In this document: positions 10,917-21,707 of the stretch, piece by piece
How positions within the stretch are numbered: the first letter of the stretch is position 1
Layout of the letters: each line of letters begins with the position of its first letter
From: Orobanche coerulescens
Lineage: Eukaryota; Streptophyta; Magnoliopsida; Lamiales; Orobanchaceae
DNA: 64,000 bases
Reading direction: 5' to 3'
Assembly: GCA_033398695.1 (NCBI GenBank)
Contig: CM065819.1
Span: forward strand, 7,241,501 to 7,305,500
The notes under the pieces: generated by a model
The model's input: only the letters and a program-made list of their open reading frames with translations
What the model was told of the DNA's origin: nothing
Databases searched by the model: none
Translations under genes and position numbers: made by a program

Positions 10917-11280
10917 GGAGGGCCGATGACCCAAAGAAATACGGTGGCGATGTGCACCGCCTCATATCCATTCTCATCCCGTCGGTGTGCTTTTCGATTC
11001 CGGTGCTACATCTGCTCATATCGCTGGGGTGTGTGCGCCGCTTGAGTCTCGACCGCTTGTCGCCTTGCGAGTCTTTCATCGTTAAACTTCCTAGCGGTGA
11101 CAGGATCGTTGGCGATCGAGAGGTCCGAGACTGCTCGTGTTTATTTGTGAGAGAGCCCGGCTCTCTAATCTTATCGTTGTTGATATTGAGGCTGAGGATC
11201 AAATACTCGGAGATGATTGACTCGAGCTGCATGGAGCAAACATGAACTAACGCACGAGAATCATCACTATGTTAGCCGAG
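10917..11280 (+). pseudogene. Element A aspartic protease region
   Basis: The retropepsin active site VLFDSGATSAHI is read at 10987-11022, with the catalytic Asp in DSGAT at 10996-11010. A second family mark, the substrate-proximal LPSGDRIVGD, is at 11088-11120 in another frame. An I-L-G-D-D-like segment near 11205 corresponds to the end of the domain. The domain is split over at least two frames. It would cut the polyprotein into Gag and Pol enzymes. Catalytic residues are present but the frame is broken. Confidence 0.78.
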
Positions 11281-11399
11281 GATGGCACCGAGCACTCGTT
11301 CGCGGGCGAAAGAGGGGAAACCAGAGTTCGTTATTAATGCCTTGAAGGCGATGAGTCTCCTGCGAAAGGGGTGTACTGGTTATTGGTGCTATGCCTTAA

Positions 11400-12300
11400 A
11401 GACGGAAAATGGTGGAGTCGAGCTTCCGTCGATTCCAGTCGTTAATGAGTTTCCTGATGTTTTTCCTGACGAGTTACCGGGATTGCCACCGGATCGTGAG
11501 GTCGAGTTTGCTATAGAGTTAGAGCCGGGTGCGGCTCCTGTTTCGAAGGCGCCGTATCGCATGGCACCTTCAGAGATGTCAGGGTTGAAGAAGCAGTTGA
11601 GTGAGCTTCTTGAGTTGGGGTATGTTCGACCGAGCGCCTCGCCTTGGGGCGCACCGGTCCTGTTTGTGCGGAAGAAGGATGGTTCACTACGTTTGTGTAT
11701 CGACTATCGCGAACTAAACAAGGTAACCATCAAGAACAAGTATCCTTTGCCTAGGATTGATGACTTGTTCGATCGATTCAGGAGCTGCGGTATTCTCGAA
11801 GATTGATTTGAAATCGGGGTACTATCAGCTTCGGGTGAGAGAGTCCGACGTGCCGAAAACAGCTTTTCGGACGAGATACGGACATTATGAATTCGTAGTT
11901 ATGCCTTTCGGGTTAACTAATGCGCCGGTGGTGTTCATGCAATTGATGAACAAAGTCTTTATCGAATATTTGGATAAGTGTGTCGTCGTCTTCATTGACG
12001 ATATTCTTATCTATTCGAGGAATGAGGAAGAGCTTGCCCATCATTTGCGGATAGTGTTAGACATTTTGAGGACCGAGCAACTCTATGCGAAGTTCTCGAA
12101 ATGTGAGTTCTGGCTGAAGGAAGTGATGTTTTTGGGTCACGTGATTTCACCAAGGGGTTCGTGTGGATCCGCAGAAAATTGAGGCAAGATTGGATTGGGC
12201 ATCGCCACAAATGTGAAGGAGGTCCGTAGTTTCTTGGGTTTGGGCTACTACCGTAGGTTCGCCGAGGGTTTCTCAAGACTAGCTCGGCCACTCACTCGCT
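11400..12300 (+). pseudogene. Element A reverse transcriptase
   Basis: Two overlapping frames cover the domain, 11282-11806 and 11757-12182. The first carries the linker [20 protein letters not shown] and RT blocks [19 protein letters not shown] and CIDYRELN. The second carries [20 protein letters not shown] and the catalytic FIDD at 11991-12002. The frame changes at about 11775, next to CAGG, and is lost again after 12160. It copies element RNA into DNA. Apart from the two shifts the sequence is well conserved, so the damage is recent or partly artefactual. Confidence 0.9.
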
Positions 12301-12765
12301 TGCTCCATAACCGAGAAGTTCGTCTGACCGATGAGAGGCAATCGAGTTTCGAGGAGTCAAGAAGCGATTGACTTCAGCCTCGGTCTTGGCGTTGCCATGT
12401 GGCAACGAGGGATTCGCCGCTTATAGCGATGCTTCGGGTCGTGGTCTTGGGTGCGTATTAATGCAAAGACGGCAAGACCATTGCCTATGCGCCGAGACGC
12501 TTAAGGCCGTATGAACTTAACTACCCTACTCACGATTTGGAGTTAGCGGCGGTAGTCTTTGCACTCAAGATTTGGCGTCACTATCTTTTTGGCTCTACAT
12601 GTCGATTTTTACCGATCATAAAAGTCCAAATACATATTTACTCATGGGAGTTGAATATGAGGCAGAGGAGGTGGTTAGAGCCGATTAAGGATTATGACCT
12701 TGAAATCCTTTATCATCCGGCAAGGCGAACGTCGTGGCCGACGCCTTGAGTCGGAAACCGATTGC
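12301..12765 (+). pseudogene. Element A RNase H
   Basis: YSDASGRGLGCVLMQR at 12422-12469 holds the first catalytic Asp of Ty3/gypsy RNase H. Downstream, at 12520-12545, sits the ELAAVVFALKIWRHYL equivalent with the catalytic Glu. FTDHK near 12606 and [11 protein letters not shown] near 12690-12720 complete the domain. Several frame changes break it. It removes the RNA strand during reverse transcription. Confidence 0.82.
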
Positions 12766-13860
12766 GTTGCGAACGCTTGAGGTCCTTATGCCTCACCGAG
12801 CTTCGGCGGGCTTTGATCGGGTTAGATGTTGAGGTTTTGTTGCCTGGAGCTGTCGGGCAACTTTGTGCTTTAGAGATTTCGCTGCCCTTGATCGATGAAA
12901 TTAAATCAAGCAATTAGAGGACCCGATGATTACTCAAATCCGAGAGAACGTCCTTAAAGGAAAGTCTCTTGGATTTGTGATTCACGAAGATGGTGTTTTG
13001 AGATTCCAGTCGGCTTTGTGTGCCGAACGATCCAAAGTTACGCGAGTATTTTGCGTGAGGCCCATTCCACACCTTATTCCGCTCATCCCGGTTCGGTAAG
13101 ATGTACAAGGACCCGAGGAGGAACTTCCGTGGAATGATATGAAGGAGGAGGTCGCACGCTTGTAGCGAGATGTTTGACTTGCCAAAGCAGTCAAAATCGA
13201 GCATCGCCGACTGGATGGGTTATTACAATACTTCGCTCCTAATGGAAATGGGAAGACTTATCGATGGATTTCGTTACAAGTTTGCCGAGATCGAAGTCGG
13301 GCATGAACATGGTATGGGTGATTGTTGATCGTCTGACCAAGTCGGCACATTTTCTGGGCATCAAAGACACTTTGGGCCCGGAGAAGTTAGCTCGTGTGTT
13401 TATCGCGCAGATTGTGAGGCTTCACGGTACTCCGAAGTCTATTGTTTCGGATCGTGATGGCCGCCAGACGCACTTTGGCAAAGCGGTGCATAAGGCGTTA
13501 GGTACCCGTTTGCATTTGAGTACCTCTTTTCACCCCGATGGGATAATGGAACGCACCATCCGGACATTCGAGGATATGTTACGTGCTTGTGCCTCGATCG
13601 AGTAGCGACTGGAGGAGCATTTGCCATTGATCGAATTCACGCAACAATAGTTGGCACGTGTCGATTCGGATGGCACCGTATGAGGCACTTTATGGGCGCG
13701 GCGATGTCGATCGCCGATTTGTTGGAATGAGGCGTCCGATTTGGTCGGGACCGAACCGCATGTCGCTTTAGAGACGAGACTAAGATAGAATTAATTCGAG
13801 AACGGATGTTGATCGCCCGAGTCGGCAAGTCATATGCCGATGTTCGCCGCCGACCTTTAA
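12766..13860 (+). pseudogene. Element A integrase
   Basis: The zinc-binding part is visible as a His-containing HPGS stretch near 13085 and CLTCQ near 13170. The catalytic core lies mostly in one frame, 13264-13605: [18 protein letters not shown] (first Asp), VSDRDGR (second Asp) and an ERTIRTFEDMLRAC block with the Glu near 13550. A stop follows at 13603. The conserved APYEALYGR equivalent near 13674-13700 is shifted. It would join element DNA to the genome, leaving the 5-bp duplications seen here. Confidence 0.86.
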
Positions 13861-14277
13861 AATTCGAGGTGGGGACCACGCTTTGTCAAGGTGTCGCCGA
13901 CGAAGGGAATTTTCCGCTTCGGGAAAAAGGGAAGTTGAGTCCGAGATTTATTGACCCTTCGAGATTCTCGAGCGAGTCGGTGGGTTGGCATACCGGTTGG
14001 CGTTGCCCCGGCCCCGAGTCATGTTCATAGCGTTTTCATGTTTCCCACCGAGGAAATACGTCCTGACCCTAGTCACATCATCGATTATGATGAGATTGAC
14101 GTCGCCGAGGATATTACTTTGAGGAGCGCCTTTGAAGATTTTGGAACATCGGGAGAAACGATCGAGGCATAAGACCATCCCTTTGGTCAAGGTGCGTGGT
14201 CGAGACACGGTGTCGAGGAGGCAACGTGGGAGACCGAGGATAGCATGCGTGCTAGGTACCCGAGTTGTTTGTTTCTT
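13861..14277 (+). pseudogene. Element A integrase C-terminus and chromodomain-like tail
   Basis: A GKLSPRFIDPSRF segment (13930-13965) and DPSHIIDYDEIDV (14060-14100) match the same places in Element E. The end, 14177-14277, reads IPLVKV in one frame, then WSRHGVEEATWETE and MRARYP in the next, which is the chromodomain-like signature of chromovirus integrases. In this family the chromodomain is thought to steer insertion to heterochromatin. A one-base shift near 14193 separates the two halves. Confidence 0.78.
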
Positions 14278-14295
14278 AAGTTTCGGACGAAACTT
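14278..14295 (+). repeat. Pre-polypurine inverted repeat, Element A
   Basis: AAGTTTCGGACGAAACTT is a near-perfect inverted repeat just before the polypurine tract. Equivalent sequences sit at the same place in B (7475), C1 (19482), C2 (36333) and E (56945). Confidence 0.75.
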
Positions 14296-14301
14296 GTTTT
14301 T

Positions 14302-14313
14302 AGAGGGGTAGAA
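14302..14313 (+). other. Element A polypurine tract
   Basis: AGAGGGGTAGAA directly precedes the TGTAATATCC start of the right LTR. Confidence 0.85.
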
Positions 14314-14555
14314 TGTAATATCCGCATTTTTCTTTCCCTTGTATTTTTATTTTTCGCGTATTTCCGATAGTAGTGACCCTCGTATCTTTCAAAGGTATCT
14401 TTCTTATTATCTATGGATTTTATTCCCATTATTGTCTTGCGGAACCGCCGCTTTGGGTTGCCGTGGATCCATTCTACGTTATGATGCCCGTTGAGATGTT
14501 CCGCTTGATGTTTCGCTCACATTCCGGTGTTTTTGGACCGCTCATATTTCGTACC

Positions 14556-15113
14556 TAGCGCACGCTACTCTTTCTCGCATAGCGCACGCTAGGTCCCTTA
14601 GTAGCGCACGCCACGCTTGTTTCAGAGCGCGCTAGCGAGTAGCCCCGGGAGTGACAAGGCTGCTTTTCCAGCCTTCTGACTAGCCGTATTAGCGCACGCT
14701 ACATGCTAGCGCACGCTAATGTCGAGAGGCTAGCGCACGCTAATGGTGCCCAGAGCGTGCGCTAGCGTGAGTGTCCAAGATCGATGCTTTACTACCGAAC
14801 CCGGCCAAGTGCCATGAAGCGCACGCTACGCGAGTATGGTAGCGCACGCTAACGGATCGATTAGCGCACGCTACGCCGTATGGTAGCGCACGCTAACGAT
14901 CGTGGGTTCTCGCGCTTGTCACCGACTCGATCGATGTCCGTGTAGCGACGCTATTGGTCGATAGCGCGCGCTACCGAGAGGTTATTAGCGCACGCTACGT
15001 TTCGAGTAGCGCACGCTAACGGCCAAAAGTCTGGCTACTGGACTGGACACTAACTAATTTGGCCTGTAATTTTTCCCCGTTAGCGCACGCTAACCTTAAG
15101 GATTAGCGCACGC
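14556..15113 (+). promoter_or_regulatory. TTAGCGCACGCTAA palindrome array in U3 of Element A
   Basis: About 18 copies of TAGCGCACGCTA, some degenerate (TAGCGCGCGCTA, TAGCGACGCTA) and one inverted, fall within 560 bp. Spacing is irregular, so this is not a simple tandem repeat. The unit is symmetrical except for the central CA. The array ends about 15 bp before the TATA box. The same motif is used in D, D2 and E. A role as a regulator binding array is inferred from position and symmetry only. Confidence 0.7.
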
Positions 15114-15127
15114 TAACACTCCCTGGC

Positions 15128-15135
15128 TATATAAA
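15128..15135 (+). promoter_or_regulatory. TATA box, Element A 3' LTR
   Basis: TATATAAA follows the palindrome array and precedes a pyrimidine-rich leader (TTTCTCATTTCTCTTCTTCTT) that ends in CCGCGGC, a layout also seen in Element B. Confidence 0.75.
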
Positions 15136-15744
15136 CCAGGCAGTTGACCGAGAATATCACAATTTCTCATTTCTCTTCTTCTTCCGCGGCCGAGCGACTC
15201 CAGAGGCGATTTGAGGCGATTTTCTTCTTCCAATCACTTCAGAGATTCTTTTGCTTGAATTCTTGGTGTAGATTAACATCATCCACTTGTGTTTCTCATC
15301 CTAAATCCAAGGTAATCTCTTAGAACCCTACTTTTGGATAATTTGGGGGTTTTGGGATTTTCTTCCGATCCGCTTCGCTTTGTTGATGGATTCATGATGA
15401 ATATGATTAATCTTGTTGGTATTCTTAGTTTCTACGGATTCATGGTATATTTCGTGATTTTTACGGAATCGAGAGGGTTTGGTTGTGGTCCGCCTCGTTG
15501 TCGTTTATATACGAATATACATGAATCGTAGGCGGGTTTTCGGGTGTATTCCAATTCCGTATTCATTTAGAAATGGTTGTGATTGTATTCTTCGAATCGT
15601 TAGGTTCGGTTTCATTGGTTCCTAGCGTTCGTCGGTGACCTTCCTTTCCGTTCTTCGTGTCGTCATTAATTCAAGGCAAGTAATTCTTGGAAACCCTTTA
15701 TGCTTAACGTGAAATGGTAATGTATGATGTGTGTGCTTTACTCA

Positions 15745-15975
15745 CCCTGGGAGGGTCCGACGGGGCCTCGGGGGAATCTATGACTTCACTCTGGATTCAT
15801 GAGTTTGTTTCGCTAGCCAGCTCGGGAGGGTCCTTAGAGGCCTCGGGTGGGATTCGTGGCTTCGTCCCGGTCCTAGGCGATGCCTGTGCGTGATTTGTTT
15901 TGTGAAATGGCCAGCTCAGGAGGGTTCATAGACGCCTCGGGTGGGATTCGTGGCTTCGTCCCGGTCCTAGGCAAA
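15745..15975 (+). repeat. Tandem module in Element A LTR
   Basis: Three diverged units contain GGAGGGTCCGACGGGGCCTC or a variant, then GGATTCGTGGCTTCGTCCCGG. The last two units share most of about 65 bp and end in GTCCCGGTCCTAGGC. This corresponds in position to the tandem modules of the other LTR families. Confidence 0.75.
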
Positions 15976-16499
15976 TTGTTTGACTGTTTGTTTCCGGAAA
16001 AGACATGTCTGGTTTTGGCTTTTGAAAATGATATTGGTGCATGTACTATGAAATGTGTAAGCGATTGGTTTGCCTTGATTACTTGTACTAGCGTAATTGC
16101 TAACCCCTTTGGGGACCCGTTTTGGGGAAATTCTTGTTATGGATTTCAGGTCATAATTATCCGGATGAGCGAGCACCGGGACAGTACGAGGATGTTGGCC
16201 AGGGTCGTTGACATGTGCATTTGGGTCGTCTTATTTCCCTTGTCCAATTCGATATGGTTGTTTCCTATATTTCTAAACTTATAGATTGTACTCGCGAGTA
16301 TTTAGACTTTTCCTTTCTGGTTGTGTTTGGATTTCGTTGGAGTTACCATGTTTGTCGGTTGATGTTTATTATGCCGGTTGTACCGGGCGTGTTGTTTTAT
16401 GTTCTTGTTGTTAATAATTGTCTCCTTGTTAACCGAGACGGTTAGTCGAGAGGTGTTCTCTTGTGTTAGCCTGGTGGATTCCATGTAGGGGTCCACGGC

Positions 16500-16504
16500 G
16501 CTGT
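16500..16504 (+). other. Target site duplication of Element C1, left (GCTGT)
   Basis: GCTGT directly before TGTAACACCCCC; the same five bases follow the element at 24652-24656. The intact site is visible in the left LTR of Element A at 545-549. Confidence 0.95.
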
Positions 16505-17199
16505 TGTAACACCCCCAATCCGCTCAGGGATATTACACGCCGTAGAACCTTTCCTCAAGGATCTACCAGGCTGGTAACGACATTTAACATCTCGACAATG
16601 CCTTCGAGGCTACAATGACTCAGTAGACCGATTTGGTCTTTCCACAAATACATACAACTCAAATACAACTCATGCCCACGCAGGGGACAAAATACAACTA
16701 CACCTGCATAACGGAACAATACAAAGAAATGAAAATAAAGTACAATCGAACCAACACACGATGTACGGTTCCTCATGTGATTAGTATCGATCATCTTTCA
16801 TCATCCTTCGTGCCGACTCGTGTTATGCTCCAAAACCCGAATGCAAAAACAGACATCCACCCCGAATACTCGGGGTTAGCAAAACTCCACTGTTTTGCTA
16901 GTGCAAATACAAAGTGCAAATACGAGCCATACAATTCACATTCCACGAATAACAATAACCGAGGATCCTCAAAGATCCAAACGAAACGAAAAGTACTTCC
17001 CGAGGCAAGGGTTTGAGAAAACATTTCAAAAACGAAATATCATAAATCAATGGAAGTAATTTATAAAACAGTTTAGAATGCCATCGAGAGTTTTAATAGA
17101 AAACAATTTAGGATTATCAAATCCGACTTTTCGAAAACCGAAAGACAAAAAGGGGTCACCGCCCCAAAGGTTTACTTTCTGAAAAATGACATTAACCAA

Positions 17200-17312
17200 C
17201 CATTGGGATTTTAGCCCCAAATCCGTAAAACGACTTTTACAAAACCATTGGGATTTTAGCCCCAAATCCGTAAAACGACTTTTACAAAACCATTGGGATT
17301 TTAGCCCCAAAT
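17200..17312 (-). repeat. 45-bp tandem repeat in Element C1 LTR, three copies
   Basis: The unit starts CCATTGGGATTTTAGCCCCA and is repeated with a 45-bp period, the third copy partial. It recurs at 22393-22503 in the other LTR, and as two copies in C2 at about 34352-34416 and 39588-39652. The repeat number differs between subfamilies. Confidence 0.85.
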
Positions 17313-18673
17313 CTCATCAACTCACAGTACACAAGAACGACCAGGAGATTCGTATCCCAACATCAAAATCCACAAATAAAGGATTTAAAACAAACAACAA
17401 AATACTCCAGTGCCATCCTAGCCAAGTAAGCCAAACGAACACCTACCTCTTACACACTTAGTCAATGCATGCAATCATGAAAACCGCTCAAAGCACTCAT
17501 TTCCGAAATGCCAATATCAAATCACATTTGCAAAAATGCACCACAATTAACCGTCGATCCACACCTCCGTGACCCCTACCGAGACCCCGCCGGATCTAAC
17601 CCGTAGTGGTTAAAAGCAAAGCTCGCGGTCCACGCCTTCGTGGAACCCTACCGAGACCCCGCCGAGTCTAACCCGTAGTGAGCATACACACACACACGTT
17701 ACTCATGCAACACTAATATGCTAAGAATGTAAGTTCATTAAGAATACTCACTAGAGATGGCCATTAACTCGACACCATTATCAAACTCTTCAAAATTTCG
17801 ATAACAAGGTTAAATAAGGAAATACACGATTCCATAACTTAAACAATATGAGTATCATCATAAATTCCTTCGACGTTCAAAATAATCAAATCATAATCAA
17901 TTCTCAAAACACCGTTCACAAAACACACGCGTTTTGAAAGAAAGCCTTTAACGAGGCCAAACCGAAATCCTTTTGAAACTTCATTTCAAATAACCAAACA
18001 AACGCATCAAGACGACCACCGATCATCATATACATAAAACGAGAAAAGTATGGGCAAGGTACTTGCCTCGATACCACGAGCACGGAACCACGAACGGATA
18101 CGGCTCAACCGGGAAGCTTCGGAACGCCCGATGCTAACGAAAAGGAATACGACAACGAACGGAACGGAAGAATCAAGCACGACCGCGAGGAACCGACGAA
18201 AATGAACCTAACGATTCTAATAGCACAATCACAACCACTTCTAAACGATTACGGAAATGGAATACACCCGGAAACCCGCCTACGATTCATGTATATTCAT
18301 ACAAAAATAACAACGAGGGCGGACCACAACCAAACCCTCTCGATTCCATAAAAATCCACAAAATATCCATGAATCCGTAGGAAAACTAAAGATACTAACA
18401 ATATCAATCGTATACATCATGAATCCACCAACGAAACGGAACGAATCTAAGAAAACCCAAAACCCCAAATTAATCGAAATAGGGTTTTAGAGCATTACCT
18501 TGGAAGATTCAAGTGTTAAGATCCGTAGAACACGCGTTAGATTGATTATCCGAGCCTCACAACCGAAAAGAAATGATGAAAATCGACTCTGATGAAGAAC
18601 TCTCCCCCTCTATACTTTCTCTCGCGCAAATGGAAAATGGGGAAGGAAATGAGCTTCACGCTCAAAACAAAGA

Positions 18674-18785
18674 CATTTATAGTGTAACACAAACAGACTT
18701 ATCGGCCGGCCTATCGGCCGATAGGCCCAACCGATAGCCATACGGAATGCCGGCAGAGGGTCTATCGACCCCCTATCGGCCGAAA
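18674..18785 (-). promoter_or_regulatory. Element C1 U3 palindromes and TATA-like box
   Basis: On the minus strand, blocks based on ATCGGCCGAT (perfect form CTATCGGCCGATAG) lie at 18695-18785, just upstream of ACTATAAAT at 18674-18682. The same arrangement is at 23864-23975 in the other LTR. The palindrome differs from those of A and B but has the same place relative to the TATA-like box. Confidence 0.6.
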
Positions 18786-19463
18786 GGCTCCTGTAAGTGC
18801 TCGGCAAAAACTAAAACAACCATAACTCTCTCGTCCGACTCCGATTGACTCACCGCTTGAACCATTGGAAAGCTAACTCGATGTTCTATAATATTGCAAG
18901 ATTTATAATTTTTGGAGTTACCAAAAATTAATGATGATCTAACAAAGACGAACTCATACTTAGAAAAGTCGCTTAGTAATCCCAATTCAACAAAGCGACA
19001 CCGAAACCCGAACTCGAATACGAACCGAAGATACGGTTACGAATTACTCACAAAGACGAATCTAAGAGCTAGTAGAACACACAATTCCGACCACCCGAAG
19101 GCTCGAGATTCGACAACGGAAGGTAATTACCCCAAACTTTGGGAAATTACGAAAATGGCCCAAATGCCCGAAAATCACCATACGTGATCGAATAACCAAA
19201 CCGGTTCACAACACGCCTAACAAAGTTAAACGGACTTGCGGAAACTCAAACAATAGCTTGGTCGAGATTCGCAAGAATCGAACTCAAGTGCGGAAAAGTC
19301 GCTAAAAGCACGTAACTCAACGAAACGACACCGAAACGAACTCGGATGTCAAAAAGTGTAGAATTAATCATTCTCGAATGACGAAACGGTCATGAGCGAA
19401 GTCGTCAAAACGGACTCGACCGAAAAAAAAGAATTACCGAAATCGAAAATTGCGGATATTACA

Positions 19464-21707
19464 TTCTACCCTCCTTAAAAGAAGTTTCATTCCAAACTTA
19501 AAACAAGTAGGAGAAGAAATATTCCGCCAGAAAACTCAACGAGACACACCAATGCGTAACTAATGCCCAACGGCGAAATGTTACAAACAACGCAAAGGAA
19601 TATACGGCGTGTAAACACGCTCCACGGTGACCAACACAACGTCGCCGTTAGGGATATAATAAAACCGACAAGTGACAAGCGTCATCAAACGGATACTATA
19701 GCCAAGTCAATTATCCGATAATCACAAAACACAACGAACGAAAATCAATATGATTGATCAACCCAACGGTACATCAATCAAAACGCGAGTCAACCGAACA
19801 AACACGGAATCCCATCGCCTAAGGGATGGAAGATTGAAAACGAAACTAATTTCCCGAACTAAAGGGAATTACGAAGGAGCCCGAACGCTCAACAATCACG
19901 AAACGAGAACAAAAACCGAACGAACAAACGATCGAGACAACAAAAATCAAGAATCATGTTCAATCACGAAGAACAATAAAGTTCGACAATAACTCCCGTG
20001 ATGATCCGTGAGAACTACAAGACATGCATTCCCATAAGATCCACAGAAAGGGAATAGCGATTGAAAAGTCACAACGACAATTACGTTATTCAAATGATAT
20101 CACACTCGCTCGATAAACAAAAACAAGGGCAGACAAGCTCAAACGCCAACGAACATAAATGAGTCGACAAAGTAGAAAATACGTAAGTTCAAAATCCGAT
20201 CCCTTCAATAAAAGGACTAGTAGAACCAAATGATGTTACTCCCGAACAAAGTTCACAAGAATCGAACCGAACTCAAAAAAGTCACACCGATAACCAGATC
20301 GCCCACAACAAGATCACACTGCTCGGACGATGAAATCAAATACCGAACAAGTTCATAAAGTACCAACGAACAAGAGCGAATCGATAGATCGGGAAGAGAA
20401 AACACGTAAGTCAAAATAGTACGGCATTACCTCCGACCTCGCCCACGAAATTCACAAAAACGGAGCAAGGTAACAAGACATTAAACAAAAGACGAATAAC
20501 TGAACCATCACCGATGCACACGGTCATACCAAACAAAGCTCTAACAGCTCGCACAATCGGGACAACGCAGAGAAAGCCATGAGGCGACAACATTCAATAC
20601 CAACTCTCCGCCTCTCACAGTGTCTAGCACAACAAATGTGTGGAAAGCGTCTCAACACTCACACCGCCAATTCGATCATACTCGGGAGAAATTATCCAAA
20701 TGACAACGCGAACATCACACATACATACCCAGCCCTCAAACGTGAATGGATAGGTTTTAAAAAAAATGAAAACCTCATTTTGTAAATAATTTAGAAGAAT
20801 TCGTTGATCTTGAGTATCACCTTTCAAAAAGTATAAACGTGAAACATCGTTATCGAGACACTGGAGAACCATTTCGCATTTGATAAGAATGAAGATACTT
20901 TCTCTTAATGAAAACTTTCAAAATATTCGACCCTCGGGTCTAAATAAAAGTGTTGAAAATATCTCAAAACATTTTGGTCCTCGAGGTAGAAAATTTTTGA
21001 AATACATTGTGGCATCTTGGATGTACCACAAGAAAATAACCCATTTGAAAAGTATGTCTCGAAATTTATTTTTCTAAGATACTCAAGGTTTTCAAAAATC
21101 CAATAGGCCAGAATGCCCAAAACTCACACATACCGACGTTCACTAAAACAACTCCTAGCGCACGCATCAAAACGTTTAAAATCAAGACAATACATGTCTT
21201 TAAACGAAAATAAACGATAAAATACCATATTCAGAACAAAACCACTGATAAGATACCCTCCCGCACTGGCTAGTGAACAAGTCGAACGCGTATAAGCACA
21301 AAGCCTCCACAAGAGGTTTGTAAAACGTGCAAATCAATTCGGAAATCATCAACAACGGAGAAAAACAACAATAAAAAGACATCACAAACGACGACACTCC
21401 TCGTATAAATCAAATACGAGAGTCGACTAAATACATATCGTGAAATCAAAATTCACATAAAATTCCACCACTTAACAAATAATCATAAAAATAGCTCGTG
21501 TCACACGAGGCACAACACAAAGAAGGGAGACTTACTTCCACAGGTCGCACGAAGATGATGATCGCCCCACGATACTAATCACGACCAACAAACTCAAACG
21601 ACGCTGTCGACACGACTCACTACCGACTAAATCCGACGAGACAAAACTCAATAGACACCATCGACCCGACACCTAGGTTTTCACAACCTAAGCTCCGATA
21701 CCATTTA
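19464..21707 (-). other. Element C1 interior, non-coding
   Basis: A polypurine tract (TTCTACCCTCCTT as read on the plus strand) is at 19464-19476 and the inverted repeat AAGTTTCATTCCAAACTT at 19482-19499. The primer site, read on the minus strand as TGGTATCGGAGCTTAGG, is at 21687-21703. Between them the open frames are short and unlike any domain I know. The stretch 20620-21070 is closely matched in Element C2 (37540-38000). Confidence 0.85.

Larger units (their letters stand above)
14314..16504 (+). repeat. Element A 3' LTR, main part
   Basis: It starts TGTAATATCCGC and is interrupted at 16504 by Element C1; the last 31 bp continue at 24657. Joined length is about 2.2 kb. It holds the palindrome array (14556-15113), TATA box (15128), splice-donor-like AAGGTAAT (15308), AAGGCAAGTA (15673), a tandem module (15745-15975) and a C/G hairpin (16098-16119). 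Confidence 0.93.
16505..19463 (-). repeat. Element C1 3' LTR (left on the window)
   Basis: 2959 bp from TGTAACACCCCC to GCGGATATTACA, which is the reverse complement of the family ends. On the minus strand it holds the CTATCGGCCGATAG region (18695-18785), a TATA-like box (18674-18682), a splice-donor-like CCAAGGTAAT (18494-18503), GAGGCAAGTA (near 18060), a tandem module (17551-17680), three 45-bp units (17200-17312) and a C/G hairpin (16857-16881). Confidence 0.94.

Noticed and set aside
14556..15113. CRISPR-like array of a short palindromic repeat
   Set aside because: The repeat is only 12-14 bp, spacing is irregular, and it lies in the U3 of an LTR in plant DNA with no cas genes.
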